Assembly (NCBI GenBank): GCA_020848015.1
Contig: JADLBA010000158.1
Span: forward strand, 1 to 7,551
Source: Crocinitomicaceae bacterium
GTDB taxonomy: Bacteria > Bacteroidota > Bacteroidia > Flavobacteriales_D > Sanyastnellaceae
DNA length: 7,551 nt
Reading direction: 5' to 3'
The translations under genes and the position numbers were made by a program. Positions 1 to 5,924 of this stretch are shown here, in pieces (the stretch's first letter is position 1; every line of letters starts with the position of its first letter). The notes below the pieces were generated by a model that saw only the letters and a program-made list of their open reading frames with translations, was not told the origin of the DNA and did not search any database.

Positions 1-1017
1 ATCATTTCTCTTGCCTCACTCGCCATTCTCATAATTCTTCAACATCCGTTTTCAAAAAATTTAAAAATGATTCCGGCACCATTAGTAGTCGTTGTCTTTG
101 GCGTTATACTGAATATCGTTTTCATCAATGCTTTTTCAGGCTACTCTCTCAAACAAACACAGCTCGTAAATATTCCTCCAAACGTCTTTGCAAACATTTC
201 TCTTCCTGACTACACTAAGTTTTTTTCAAATGCTGAAATCTGGAAAGATGGAATATTAATCGGACTTCTCGCAACCCTTGAAACCCTGCTTTGTATTGAA
301 GCGATTGACAAGTTAGACAAACGAAATCGCATTACTCCCATTAATCGCGAACTCGTTGCTCAGGGAATTGGCAACATGACCTGTGGATTATTGGGTGCAA
401 TACCGATAACAGCAGTAGTGGTAAGAGGCTCTGCCAACGTGGATGCAGGAGCAAGAACAAAACTTTCTGCATTTACTCACGGGCTTTTTCTCTTGCTTGC
501 TGTAGTATTTATTCCGATCTTACTTAATAAAATTCCTTACGCCTCTCTCTCTGCAATTCTTCTCATTACAGGTTACAACCTGACCAACCCAAAATTGTAT
601 CGCAATATGTGGGAATTGGGATGGAATCAGTTTATCCCTTTCCTACTTACCATCATCATTATTTTGGCTACAGATTTATTGATCGGGGTGAGCCTCGGAT
701 TATTGATTTCTGTTTATTTTATTATCCGGAATAATTTCAAGGCCGAGTATAGAATTACTAAAAGAATAGTAAATGGAATTGAAACAGAATACATCAAACT
801 CAACAGCAACGTAACCTTTTTAAATAAAGTAAGTCTTAAAAAAGCGTTAGATGCAGTCCCTGAATACAACAAATTGACTATTGACGGGAGTGAATGCAAT
901 TTTATTGACTATGATATCTTGGAAATCATCAGTGAATATGAAAGTAAAGCACGTGACAGACATATTGAACTACATCTGATCGGGATCGAAAAAGTAAACA
1001 TTTCCGCTATACATTAA
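1..1017 (+). CDS. SulP-family inorganic anion transporter with C-terminal STAS domain (5' partial)
   Basis: The frame is open from the first base to the TAA at 1015-1017. The ATG at 67 lies inside the conserved core (LKMIPAPLVVVVFG), so it is not the start, and the N-terminal membrane helices lie outside the window. The visible 338 residues show several hydrophobic segments and the SulP signature NRELVAQGIGN (fragment residues 115-125), followed by the GxxGAIPIT and GSANVDAGART stretch. After a last helix pair (about 208-242), a soluble tail from about 264 has STAS-like spacing (TIDGSECNFIDYDILEII). SulP proteins are inner-membrane carriers for sulfate, bicarbonate or other anions, and STAS domains modulate them. 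Substrate cannot be read from this fragment; bicarbonate is a reasonable possibility because bacterial SulP genes are often linked to carbonic anhydrases, but none is visible here. It converges on the RIC gene. Family assignment is firm, substrate open. Confidence 0.9.
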   Translation: MISLASLAILIILQHPFSKNLKMIPAPLVVVVFGVILNIVFINAFSGYSLKQTQLVNIPPNVFANISLPDYTKFFSNAEIWKDGILIGLLATLETLLCIEAIDKLDKRNRITPINRELVAQGIGNMTCGLLGAIPITAVVVRGSANVDAGARTKLSAFTHGLFLLLAVVFIPILLNKIPYASLSAILLITGYNLTNPKLYRNMWELGWNQFIPFLLTIIIILATDLLIGVSLGLLISVYFIIRNNFKAEYRITKRIVNGIETEYIKLNSNVTFLNKVSLKKALDAVPEYNKLTIDGSECNFIDYDILEIISEYESKARDRHIELHLIGIEKVNISAIH

Positions 1018-1034
1018 ATGGAAGGGCGCAACAC

Positions 1035-1078
1035 AATAAAAACACCGCCAAGAACCGGATAAACCGTTAATGGCGGTG
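1035..1078 (-). terminator. Intrinsic terminator of the RIC gene
   Basis: An 8-bp perfect inverted repeat, CACCGCCA (1043-1050) and TGGCGGTG (1071-1078), encloses a 20-base loop that can pair further (AACCGG with CCGTT, one bulge). Read on the minus strand, the stem is followed at once by TTTTTATTG, a good U-tract, about 33 bp after the RIC stop. On the plus strand the stem is followed by AATACTGG with no T-run, so it would end SulP transcription poorly unless another mechanism helps. Confidence 0.75.
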
Positions 1079-1110
1079 AATACTGGTCAGAATGGAATCA
1101 GAATAAATAT

Positions 1111-1851
1111 TTACTGGGGCAGAACCTTCTTTTCTAATTGTAAAGCTTTCGGAAAGAGGATATTATTCTCCAGGTGAATATGCTGATGCAGGTCCTGCTG
1201 AAATTCCTGAAGCTTTGCAAACAACACCCGATATGACATACAGGCATCAACAGGAGGCGTAAATTGGTTGCTCAGATCTTTGATCTCTTCCATTGCATCA
1301 CCGGATGAGGTATGCTCGGTTTCCATCGTGCTGATAGGATTTGCAATAGTGCCGAAGGGTGGTGGTTCAATGGTCTTACCTGCCTTTTCCGCTTCTACCA
1401 AACTTTTTATATACGGAAATAAAATCATTTCCTCCTTATTCATGTGAAAAGAAAACTCTTCTAATACCTGCATGGTATAGTTTTTTATTTCAATCAGTTC
1501 AGCATGAGCATCACCATGCACACGAGCCACTTTATGGCAGAGTTCATCTAAAAACGGAGCTGCTTCTTTCACATATTTATGATGATTATTAATAATGAAA
1601 TCAGCAAGAAAATCTAACTCCCAAGTCTTGAAATTATGAGTTGAACCAGAGCCTTTCTGTACCGCTTTGAGGTCAGCCTCAACCGTAGCCGGATCAATCC
1701 CTCTTTTTATGCAGGCCTCTTCCACAGTCCGCTTTCCCCCGCAACAAAAATCAATACTATATTTTTTGAATACTTCTGCAGTTCGCCAATCATTTGCTAC
1801 CAATTCCCCAATAGTCACTTTAGATACTGATGTCATGTCTGTTGTTTCCAT
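1111..1851 (-). CDS. ric: RIC-family iron-sulfur cluster repair di-iron protein (YtfE/ScdA type)
   Basis: The 246-residue cytoplasmic protein has both parts of the RIC family. The first is an N-terminal ScdA_N/DUF542 domain (about 10-65) with the paired cysteines C36-C37 in DFCCGG. The second is a hemerythrin-like four-helix domain (about 75-240). Spacing against E. coli YtfE identifies likely iron ligands H91, H136, E140, H180, H224 and E228. Known members release or supply iron to rebuild Fe-S clusters damaged by nitric oxide or peroxide. The first ATG (1851) is chosen because it precedes the conserved core by a normal length; a second Met at residue 6 is possible. There is no Shine-Dalgarno sequence; the leader is A/T-rich (AAAATTTAAAAAATT). 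The gene stands alone, divergent from the thioesterase-nadB pair, with its own terminator. A Crp/Fnr-like palindrome upstream suggests control by redox or NO state (inference). Confidence 0.93.
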   Translation of the reverse strand: METTDMTSVSKVTIGELVANDWRTAEVFKKYSIDFCCGGKRTVEEACIKRGIDPATVEADLKAVQKGSGSTHNFKTWELDFLADFIINNHHKYVKEAAPFLDELCHKVARVHGDAHAELIEIKNYTMQVLEEFSFHMNKEEMILFPYIKSLVEAEKAGKTIEPPPFGTIANPISTMETEHTSSGDAMEEIKDLSNQFTPPVDACMSYRVLFAKLQEFQQDLHQHIHLENNILFPKALQLEKKVLPQ

Positions 1852-1886
1852 AATTTTTTAAATTTTAAAGGCATTTTTTTCTGGTA

Positions 1887-1894
1887 TAAAAGTA
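1887..1894 (-). promoter_or_regulatory. Weak candidate -7 element for the RIC gene
   Basis: On the minus strand this reads TACTTTTA, one mismatch from the Bacteroidota -7 consensus TAnnTTTG. It would place the transcription start near 1881, giving a leader of about 30 bases. No matching -33 TTTG is seen at the expected distance, so on its own it is weak and would fit an activator-dependent promoter. Confidence 0.25.
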
Positions 1895-1915
1895 AAGATT
1901 CCATTTACCAGCATT

Positions 1916-1931
1916 TATGAGTAATATCATA
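1916..1931. promoter_or_regulatory. Crp/Fnr-type palindrome, candidate operator of the RIC gene
   Basis: TATGA-GTAATA-TCATA is a perfect 5+5 inverted repeat with a 6-base spacer. This is the same TGA-N6-TCA architecture as Crp (TGTGA-N6-TCACA) and Fnr/Dnr (TTGAT-N4-ATCAA) sites. Its centre (1923.5) lies about 42 bp upstream of the start inferred for the RIC gene, the usual position of a class II activator site. NO- or redox-sensing Crp/Fnr regulators control RIC genes in several bacteria. A 10-base match can arise by chance in a region this A/T-rich. Confidence 0.4.
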
Positions 1932-1977
1932 GCCCTCAATATCGCCCCTTAAAAGGACATAATCATCTTTAAATATC

Positions 1978-1985
1978 TAAATTTG
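1978..1985 (+). promoter_or_regulatory. Candidate -7 promoter element for thioesterase-nadB
   Basis: TAAATTTG is an exact match to the Bacteroidota -7 consensus TAnnTTTG. It lies 39 bp upstream of the thioesterase ATG, so transcription would start near 1991 with a leader of about 34 bases. No good TTTG -33 element is present about 20 bp upstream. A small hairpin (GCCG 1988-1991, CGGC 1997-2000) would sit at or just before the 5' end of the transcript. Confidence 0.4.
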
Positions 1986-2024
1986 GAGCCGGACAACGGC
2001 CTCTTGTATTTCAAAATTTAAAAT

Positions 2025-2489
2025 ATGATAAAATCCAAGGGAACGAAATCCCCTGAGCAATCCAAGGTTATAAAAACAGAAATTGTGTGCCCCAACGACA
2101 CAAACCCGATGGGAATTTTGCAAGGTGGCCAGCTTGTACAATGGATGGATATTGCCGCTGCAGTTTGTGCACAAACGCATGCAGAAAAAATATGCGTTAC
2201 AGCATCCATTGATAAAGCCCGCTTTTTTGCACCTGCGAGAGTGGGCGACATTATTCATCTGGAGGCCGTTATCACCTGTGCTTTTACTTCCTCAATGGAG
2301 ATTTATGTGAAGGCCAACAAACAAACTATCGGACAACCGCACAAACACCTCATCGGCGATACTTTGTTGACATTTGTTGCCATAGATGATCAGGGAAATC
2401 CTGCATCCGTATTTAAGATAAAGCCCACAAATAAAGAAGAACAACAGCGATATGAGGAGGCAAAGAGCAGAAGGTCAGGAAGAAAGTGA
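2025..2489 (+). CDS. Hotdog-fold acyl-CoA thioesterase (YciA/ACOT type)
   Basis: The 154-residue cytoplasmic protein has a single HotDog_ACOT-type domain (about 15-125). The central-helix motif NPMGILQGGQLVQWMD (27-42) carries the family's Asn (N27) and Asp (D42). It is followed by the strands CVTASIDKARFFAPARVGD (57-75) and SSMEIYVKA (89-97). Members hydrolyse acyl-CoA to free acid and CoA, commonly as oligomers; chain-length preference cannot be judged here. The start follows an A/T-rich leader without a Shine-Dalgarno sequence (AAAATTTAAAAT), typical of Bacteroidota. The last 25 residues are charged and lie outside the fold, and their coding sequence overlaps the start of nadB by 38 bp, so the two genes are probably cotranscribed and perhaps translationally coupled. 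Length is normal for the one-domain family. Confidence 0.9.
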   Translation: MIKSKGTKSPEQSKVIKTEIVCPNDTNPMGILQGGQLVQWMDIAAAVCAQTHAEKICVTASIDKARFFAPARVGDIIHLEAVITCAFTSSMEIYVKANKQTIGQPHKHLIGDTLLTFVAIDDQGNPASVFKIKPTNKEEQQRYEEAKSRRSGRK

Positions 2490-4032
2490 TATCCTGATCA
2501 TTGGTGGAGGTATTGGAGGACTGGCGGTCGCCATTCATTTAACCGAGATGCTTCCGGACAAGAAAATTACACTCATTTCAAAAGATAAACCAGGAGAATC
2601 AAACTCCATTTATGCTCAAGGGGGTATTGCTGCTGTTATGAATACCCTTACCGATTCATTTGAAAAACATATCGCCGATACCCTTCGCACCGGAGACGGA
2701 CTTAGTAACCCCCAAGTGGTAGAAATGGTTGTAAGAGATGCCCCTGAGCGCTTAAGGCAAGTTATGGAATGGGGAGCTGCTTTTGACCAAGATGATGCAG
2801 GAAATATGCTGCTTGGACTGGAAGGGGGGCACTCATCTTCCCGCATTGTTCATGCAAAGGATAAAACCGGTTTCGTTTTGGTAAATGCCCTGCTAAAGAA
2901 ATTGGAGCAATTTCCCCATGTTTGTACCCAGTGGCAAACTTTAGTGGTTGACCTTCTTTTTTCAAACGACCCTCAAAAGAGTGTTTGCGGAGTAAAAATT
3001 ATTCACAAACACAGCACCGTAATACAAACAATAAATGCACCTGTTGTTATCCTGGCAACTGGCGGATCCGGGCAAGTGTATCCACTTACCACAAACCCAT
3101 CCATTGCAACTGGAGATGGTGTTGCTATGGCCTTTCGAATGGGGGCTTCCATATCGAATATGGAATTTGTACAATTTCACCCTACGGCATTGCATACCCC
3201 AACTGCCAAATCTCCATTTCTTATTTCTGAGGCTGTACGTGGAGCCGGCGCCTACTTAGTTACATCTGATGGCAACCGCTTTATGTTTGCTTATGATAAT
3301 CGCGCCGAACTTGCACCAAGGGATATTGTAGCGAGAGCTATCTATTCCGAACTGAAAAAACAGCAAACCTATCTCGACTGCAGACATCTTCCGGCTGACA
3401 GATTAATTCAAGATTTTCCCATGATCTACTCTACCTGTCTGAGCTACGGATTTGACCTGACGAAAGACCTGATTCCTGTAACCCCTGCCGCACATTACCA
3501 GTGCGGCGGTATTGAGACCGATGGAAATGGACGAACCAGCATCCATCGTTTATATGCCATTGGCGAGTGTGCCTGCACCGGGCTGCATGGTGCAAACCGG
3601 CTGGCATCTAATTCACTGATAGAAGCGCTGGTTTTTGCCTTTCGCTGTGCATCAGATATCAGCCACAAAATGCAATGGGAGAAAATTATTCCCCGAAAAC
3701 TCACCATGCCGAATACTAATAATACACCTATCCCTGACAACAAATTGCTATCAATTCAAGGCAAAATGAAAGAATGTATGGCCGATCTTGCCGGAATTGT
3801 CCGCTCAACAGAATCGCTGCGCAAGGGGCTCCATGAAATAGAAGAACTCAAAACAAGCGTTGAGCACTTAGTGAGTATCGCTGAACCAAATTGGCTGCTG
3901 TTTGAAACACGCAACCTGCTAACCGTAGCAATGCTCATTTTCCAACAATCGCTTGAGCAAAAGCAAAACAAGGGAACATTTTACAATATTGACTTCACAA
4001 AAACTGAGAAAACAGGAAGAACAGATACCTAA
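2452..4032 (+). CDS. nadB: L-aspartate oxidase
   Basis: NadB oxidises L-aspartate to iminoaspartate with FAD, and quinolinate synthase (NadA) uses the product in de novo NAD synthesis. The 526 residues match the usual length. There is an FAD dinucleotide-binding motif (IIGGGIGGL, 16-24), the NadB-typical SIYAQGGIAAV (52-62), TGDGL (80-84) and EGGHSSSRIVHA (124-135), TTNPSIATGDG (213-223), and EFVQFHPTAL (238-247). The RAELAPRD stretch ends at R290-D291, AHYQCGG is at 347-353, and the GLHGANRLASNSLIEA flavin motif is at 377-392. E124, H243, R290 and H348 correspond to the active-site E121, H244, R290 and H351 of the E. coli enzyme. SdhA-like C-terminal helices follow, with a divergent end (KQNKG where many members have ESRG). 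The ATG at 2452 is the only in-frame ATG before the FAD motif and overlaps the thioesterase gene by 38 bp. No nadA or nadC is in the window. Confidence 0.97.
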   Translation: MRRQRAEGQEESDILIIGGGIGGLAVAIHLTEMLPDKKITLISKDKPGESNSIYAQGGIAAVMNTLTDSFEKHIADTLRTGDGLSNPQVVEMVVRDAPERLRQVMEWGAAFDQDDAGNMLLGLEGGHSSSRIVHAKDKTGFVLVNALLKKLEQFPHVCTQWQTLVVDLLFSNDPQKSVCGVKIIHKHSTVIQTINAPVVILATGGSGQVYPLTTNPSIATGDGVAMAFRMGASISNMEFVQFHPTALHTPTAKSPFLISEAVRGAGAYLVTSDGNRFMFAYDNRAELAPRDIVARAIYSELKKQQTYLDCRHLPADRLIQDFPMIYSTCLSYGFDLTKDLIPVTPAAHYQCGGIETDGNGRTSIHRLYAIGECACTGLHGANRLASNSLIEALVFAFRCASDISHKMQWEKIIPRKLTMPNTNNTPIPDNKLLSIQGKMKECMADLAGIVRSTESLRKGLHEIEELKTSVEHLVSIAEPNWLLFETRNLLTVAMLIFQQSLEQKQNKGTFYNIDFTKTEKTGRTDT

Positions 4033-4162
4033 TAGTTAGTTATCACTGTATCGCATCCACTCCTCCGCCTATTATAGATTAGAAATTATTCAAGGGCTCT
4101 CTCCAAAAACTTTGCTACTGGTATGGCACACCTATAATGTTCCATTACAATATCAATCAATC

Positions 4163-4180
4163 GCGGTTATTGTTAGCCGC
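4163..4180. other. Hairpin downstream of nadB
   Basis: GCGGTTA (4163-4169) pairs with TAGCCGC (4174-4180) across a 4-base loop TTGT: seven pairs including one G-T wobble when read as plus-strand RNA. No U-tract follows on either strand, so it may be a pause or RNA-end-protecting structure for the thioesterase-nadB transcript, not a classic intrinsic terminator. Confidence 0.35.
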
Positions 4181-4268
4181 CAGTCCTTTGAAGAACTTCA
4201 TAAAATTATTATTGAAATAGATCATTGAAAAAAATATTTTGTCCGAAGGATATTGGCTCTAATATAGC

Positions 4269-4310
4269 GCAAATGAAAGATCCGTCTCTGGTTAAAAACG
4301 GCTTTCATGC
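4269..4310. terminator. Bulged hairpin between convergent genes, possible two-way terminator
   Basis: ATGAAAG (4273-4279) and CCGT (4282-4285) pair with ACGG (4298-4301) and CTTTCAT (4302-4308). This gives 11 base pairs with a 2-base bulge, a 12-base loop, and two further GC pairs at the base after another bulge. It begins 15 bp after the stop codon of the minus-strand GT22-like gene and is the last structure after nadB on the plus strand. The U-tracts are poor on both sides (TTTGCGC on the minus strand), so termination is an inference from position. Confidence 0.35.
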
Positions 4311-4324
4311 ACCTTCCCTCTCTC

Positions 4325-5920
4325 TCATCCGATCTTATATATATATATTTTTTCCAGCGTATTCAGAGGATTCAGGAAATTGAGAAAAATATCGAACCAA
4401 CCCGGATAAATTGTAGTACTATAAGTCAGGCCGGGAAAAAGTTCCTGCATTCGCTGTACCCGTTCTTCAATGTCATTATCATTGATGAAAAGAATATAGT
4501 TTGGCACCGGTTGTGGAGTGAGTGCATTCCGCATCGCCTCCTCACTTTTCTCCATTATAGAAACAAGATATTCAACATCTGTCTTCTCGCTGAAAACATA
4601 ATAGTGTACCCATTTGCCAAGGTAATACTCGGGAACAAGCTGGCCTTCTTCAGTATAGGTAAATTCCTGAATGAAATTCCTGCAATCTCCCTGCCGGTTG
4701 AGATAGAGCATAGCTTCTACCTTGCTCTTCTTCGAATACGTAGTTGACATCACAAATAGTACAAGCGTATTCACTATCCAGAAAAAGCGCCAGAGTTGGC
4801 GATGCAGCGCTTCTCTCGTTTTCCAGAAAGCAGAGTGTGCAACAAAATCACTCCATCCAATCACTCCGAGCAATACTATAAAAGGAATGGCCGGAAAAAG
4901 AAAGCGCTCCTGTTTATTAGGAAACAAAAGATGAAATACTATGAAAAAAAGAACAGGCAGGAAAATCAGCAGATGCTTTTTCCAGCACCGGAAAAAACCG
5001 AAAGCAAGAAATAAACTGACGGGCGGAAGTATCACATATCCGATCAGACTGAGATAAGTGAGGGGAGCATTCGGATACCCGCCCGCGTGACTCTTATTGT
5101 ATTCAAAATAACCCAACAAGTGTTGAAAAGGCCTACCTCCCCACAATACCACATCATCTGACTGAGTGAGAAAAAATGCAGCAAACGAAACGATTCCGAA
5201 AACTACCGCTTTGAAAAAATTTTGCTGTAATAATAACACCAGTCCCACTCCACCAACTATGAGTACCGTCTGATAGCGAAACCCAACGGCAAGCCCCATT
5301 ACAAACGCTGCGGCTATAACATTCTTCCAATAATATCCAACGGGTGCTGGCAGAAAAGAAGAATAACTCCTTCTCTCAGTTGTTCCATACAGGCAGGTGC
5401 CTTTGACCAATAGAAAAAATCCAAACAATAGTGGTGGCTGGCAAACAAATTCCACCAGGTTGCGCACCGAATAATTTGGAATCACACCAATCAACGCGAG
5501 CAAAATTGCTACTCTGAAGGCATTCTTTTTTCCCGAAATCAATTCGGAGATACGGTAAGCAAGAAAAACCGTCAGCAGAGAATACGCCGCATGAATCAGT
5601 CTCATCAGGTACATCTGCGTATCCGGATTATCAATCCCCAACAGATGAAATACTTTAAAAAAAAGAAACAAAAAACCCAGATAAAAAAAACTGATCGGTT
5701 CAGGCACTGCCCGGTTGTTTCCTATACCCGGCAGCCAGTTATTAAAATTATGCCCCGCCGCCCAGCTCGATGAAGGCTCTACCGTAAGGAAATGATCGTC
5801 GTGCCACATATACCCTTTCGCAAAAAAAACCGCAAGCAACCTGACGATAAACGCCGTCACCAGTACAGCCTGCAACGGGTGATCTGAATACCATTGTCGG
5901 ATAGAAGAGATCAGCTTCAT
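4325..5920 (-). CDS. Polytopic membrane glycosyltransferase, GT22 (Alg9/PIG-B mannosyltransferase)-like
   Basis: The 531-residue inner-membrane protein starts with a short cytoplasmic stretch and helix 1 (about 16-34). Next comes an extracytoplasmic loop containing WHDDHF (39-44), equivalent to the acidic motif after helix 1 of GT-C enzymes. About eleven further hydrophobic segments reach to residue 392. NKQERFLFPAIPF (335-347) is close to the hallmark (H-x-E-x-RF-hydrophobic-P) of Alg9/PIG-B family GT22 mannosyltransferases. The last 140 residues are soluble. Known GT22 enzymes transfer mannose from dolichyl-phosphate-mannose; bacterial relatives would use a polyprenyl-phosphate sugar on the periplasmic face. 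Donor and acceptor cannot be read here. It begins 4 bp after the carboxylase stop (TAAGAATATG), so it is probably translated from the same mRNA. An alternating TA run (4336-4348) encodes part of the C-terminal IYIYK. GT39/PMT-like GT-C is the main alternative. Confidence 0.75.
   Translation of the reverse strand: MKLISSIRQWYSDHPLQAVLVTAFIVRLLAVFFAKGYMWHDDHFLTVEPSSSWAAGHNFNNWLPGIGNNRAVPEPISFFYLGFLFLFFKVFHLLGIDNPDTQMYLMRLIHAAYSLLTVFLAYRISELISGKKNAFRVAILLALIGVIPNYSVRNLVEFVCQPPLLFGFFLLVKGTCLYGTTERRSYSSFLPAPVGYYWKNVIAAAFVMGLAVGFRYQTVLIVGGVGLVLLLQQNFFKAVVFGIVSFAAFFLTQSDDVVLWGGRPFQHLLGYFEYNKSHAGGYPNAPLTYLSLIGYVILPPVSLFLAFGFFRCWKKHLLIFLPVLFFIVFHLLFPNKQERFLFPAIPFIVLLGVIGWSDFVAHSAFWKTREALHRQLWRFFWIVNTLVLFVMSTTYSKKSKVEAMLYLNRQGDCRNFIQEFTYTEEGQLVPEYYLGKWVHYYVFSEKTDVEYLVSIMEKSEEAMRNALTPQPVPNYILFINDNDIEERVQRMQELFPGLTYSTTIYPGWFDIFLNFLNPLNTLEKIYIYKIG
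4336..4348. repeat. Short TA dinucleotide run inside the 3' end of the GT22-like gene
   Basis: TATATATATATAT, six TA units plus one T, lies eight bases from the stop codon end and is flanked by a T-run (4348-4353). It codes for the alternating Ile-Tyr residues near the C-terminus. Slippage would alter only the last few residues or extend the tail. Confidence 0.8.
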
Positions 5921-5924
5921 ATTC

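Larger units (their letters stand above)
4033..4324. other. Intergenic region between convergent nadB and GT22-like gene
   Basis: This 292-bp spacer has no gene I can support. It contains two hairpins (4163-4180 and 4269-4310, listed separately) and no clear U-tract terminator. One plus-strand frame is open from 4040 to the TGA at 4226-4228 (62 codons) and reads like protein, but it has no ATG or GTG and only a possible TTG start. On the minus strand a 19-codon frame (4086-4145) is also present. Either could be chance or a gene remnant. Confidence 0.6.

Noticed and set aside
67..69. ATG at 67 as the SulP start
   Set aside because: The frame is open upstream to base 1, and the ATG falls inside a conserved membrane segment; the real N-terminus is outside the window.
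1977..2258. Minus-strand 93-codon frame across the thioesterase start
   Set aside because: It is antisense to a gene with clear hotdog motifs; the Cys-rich translation is a by-product of the opposite frame.
2454..2460. GAGGAGG as a Shine-Dalgarno site for a shorter NadB
   Set aside because: No ATG, GTG or TTG follows in the nadB frame at a usable distance before the FAD motif, and neighbouring genes do not use Shine-Dalgarno sequences.
4086..4145. Minus-strand 19-codon frame (MEHYRCAIPVAKFLERALE)
   Set aside because: It reads plausibly but is too short and lacks a leader or promoter signal; it overlaps the equally unsupported plus-strand frame 4040-4228.
4307..4747. 146-codon plus-strand open frame starting with ATG
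   Set aside because: It lies almost wholly antisense to the GT22-like gene, whose membrane segments and motifs are clear; the plus-strand translation shows no recognisable domain and no leader.
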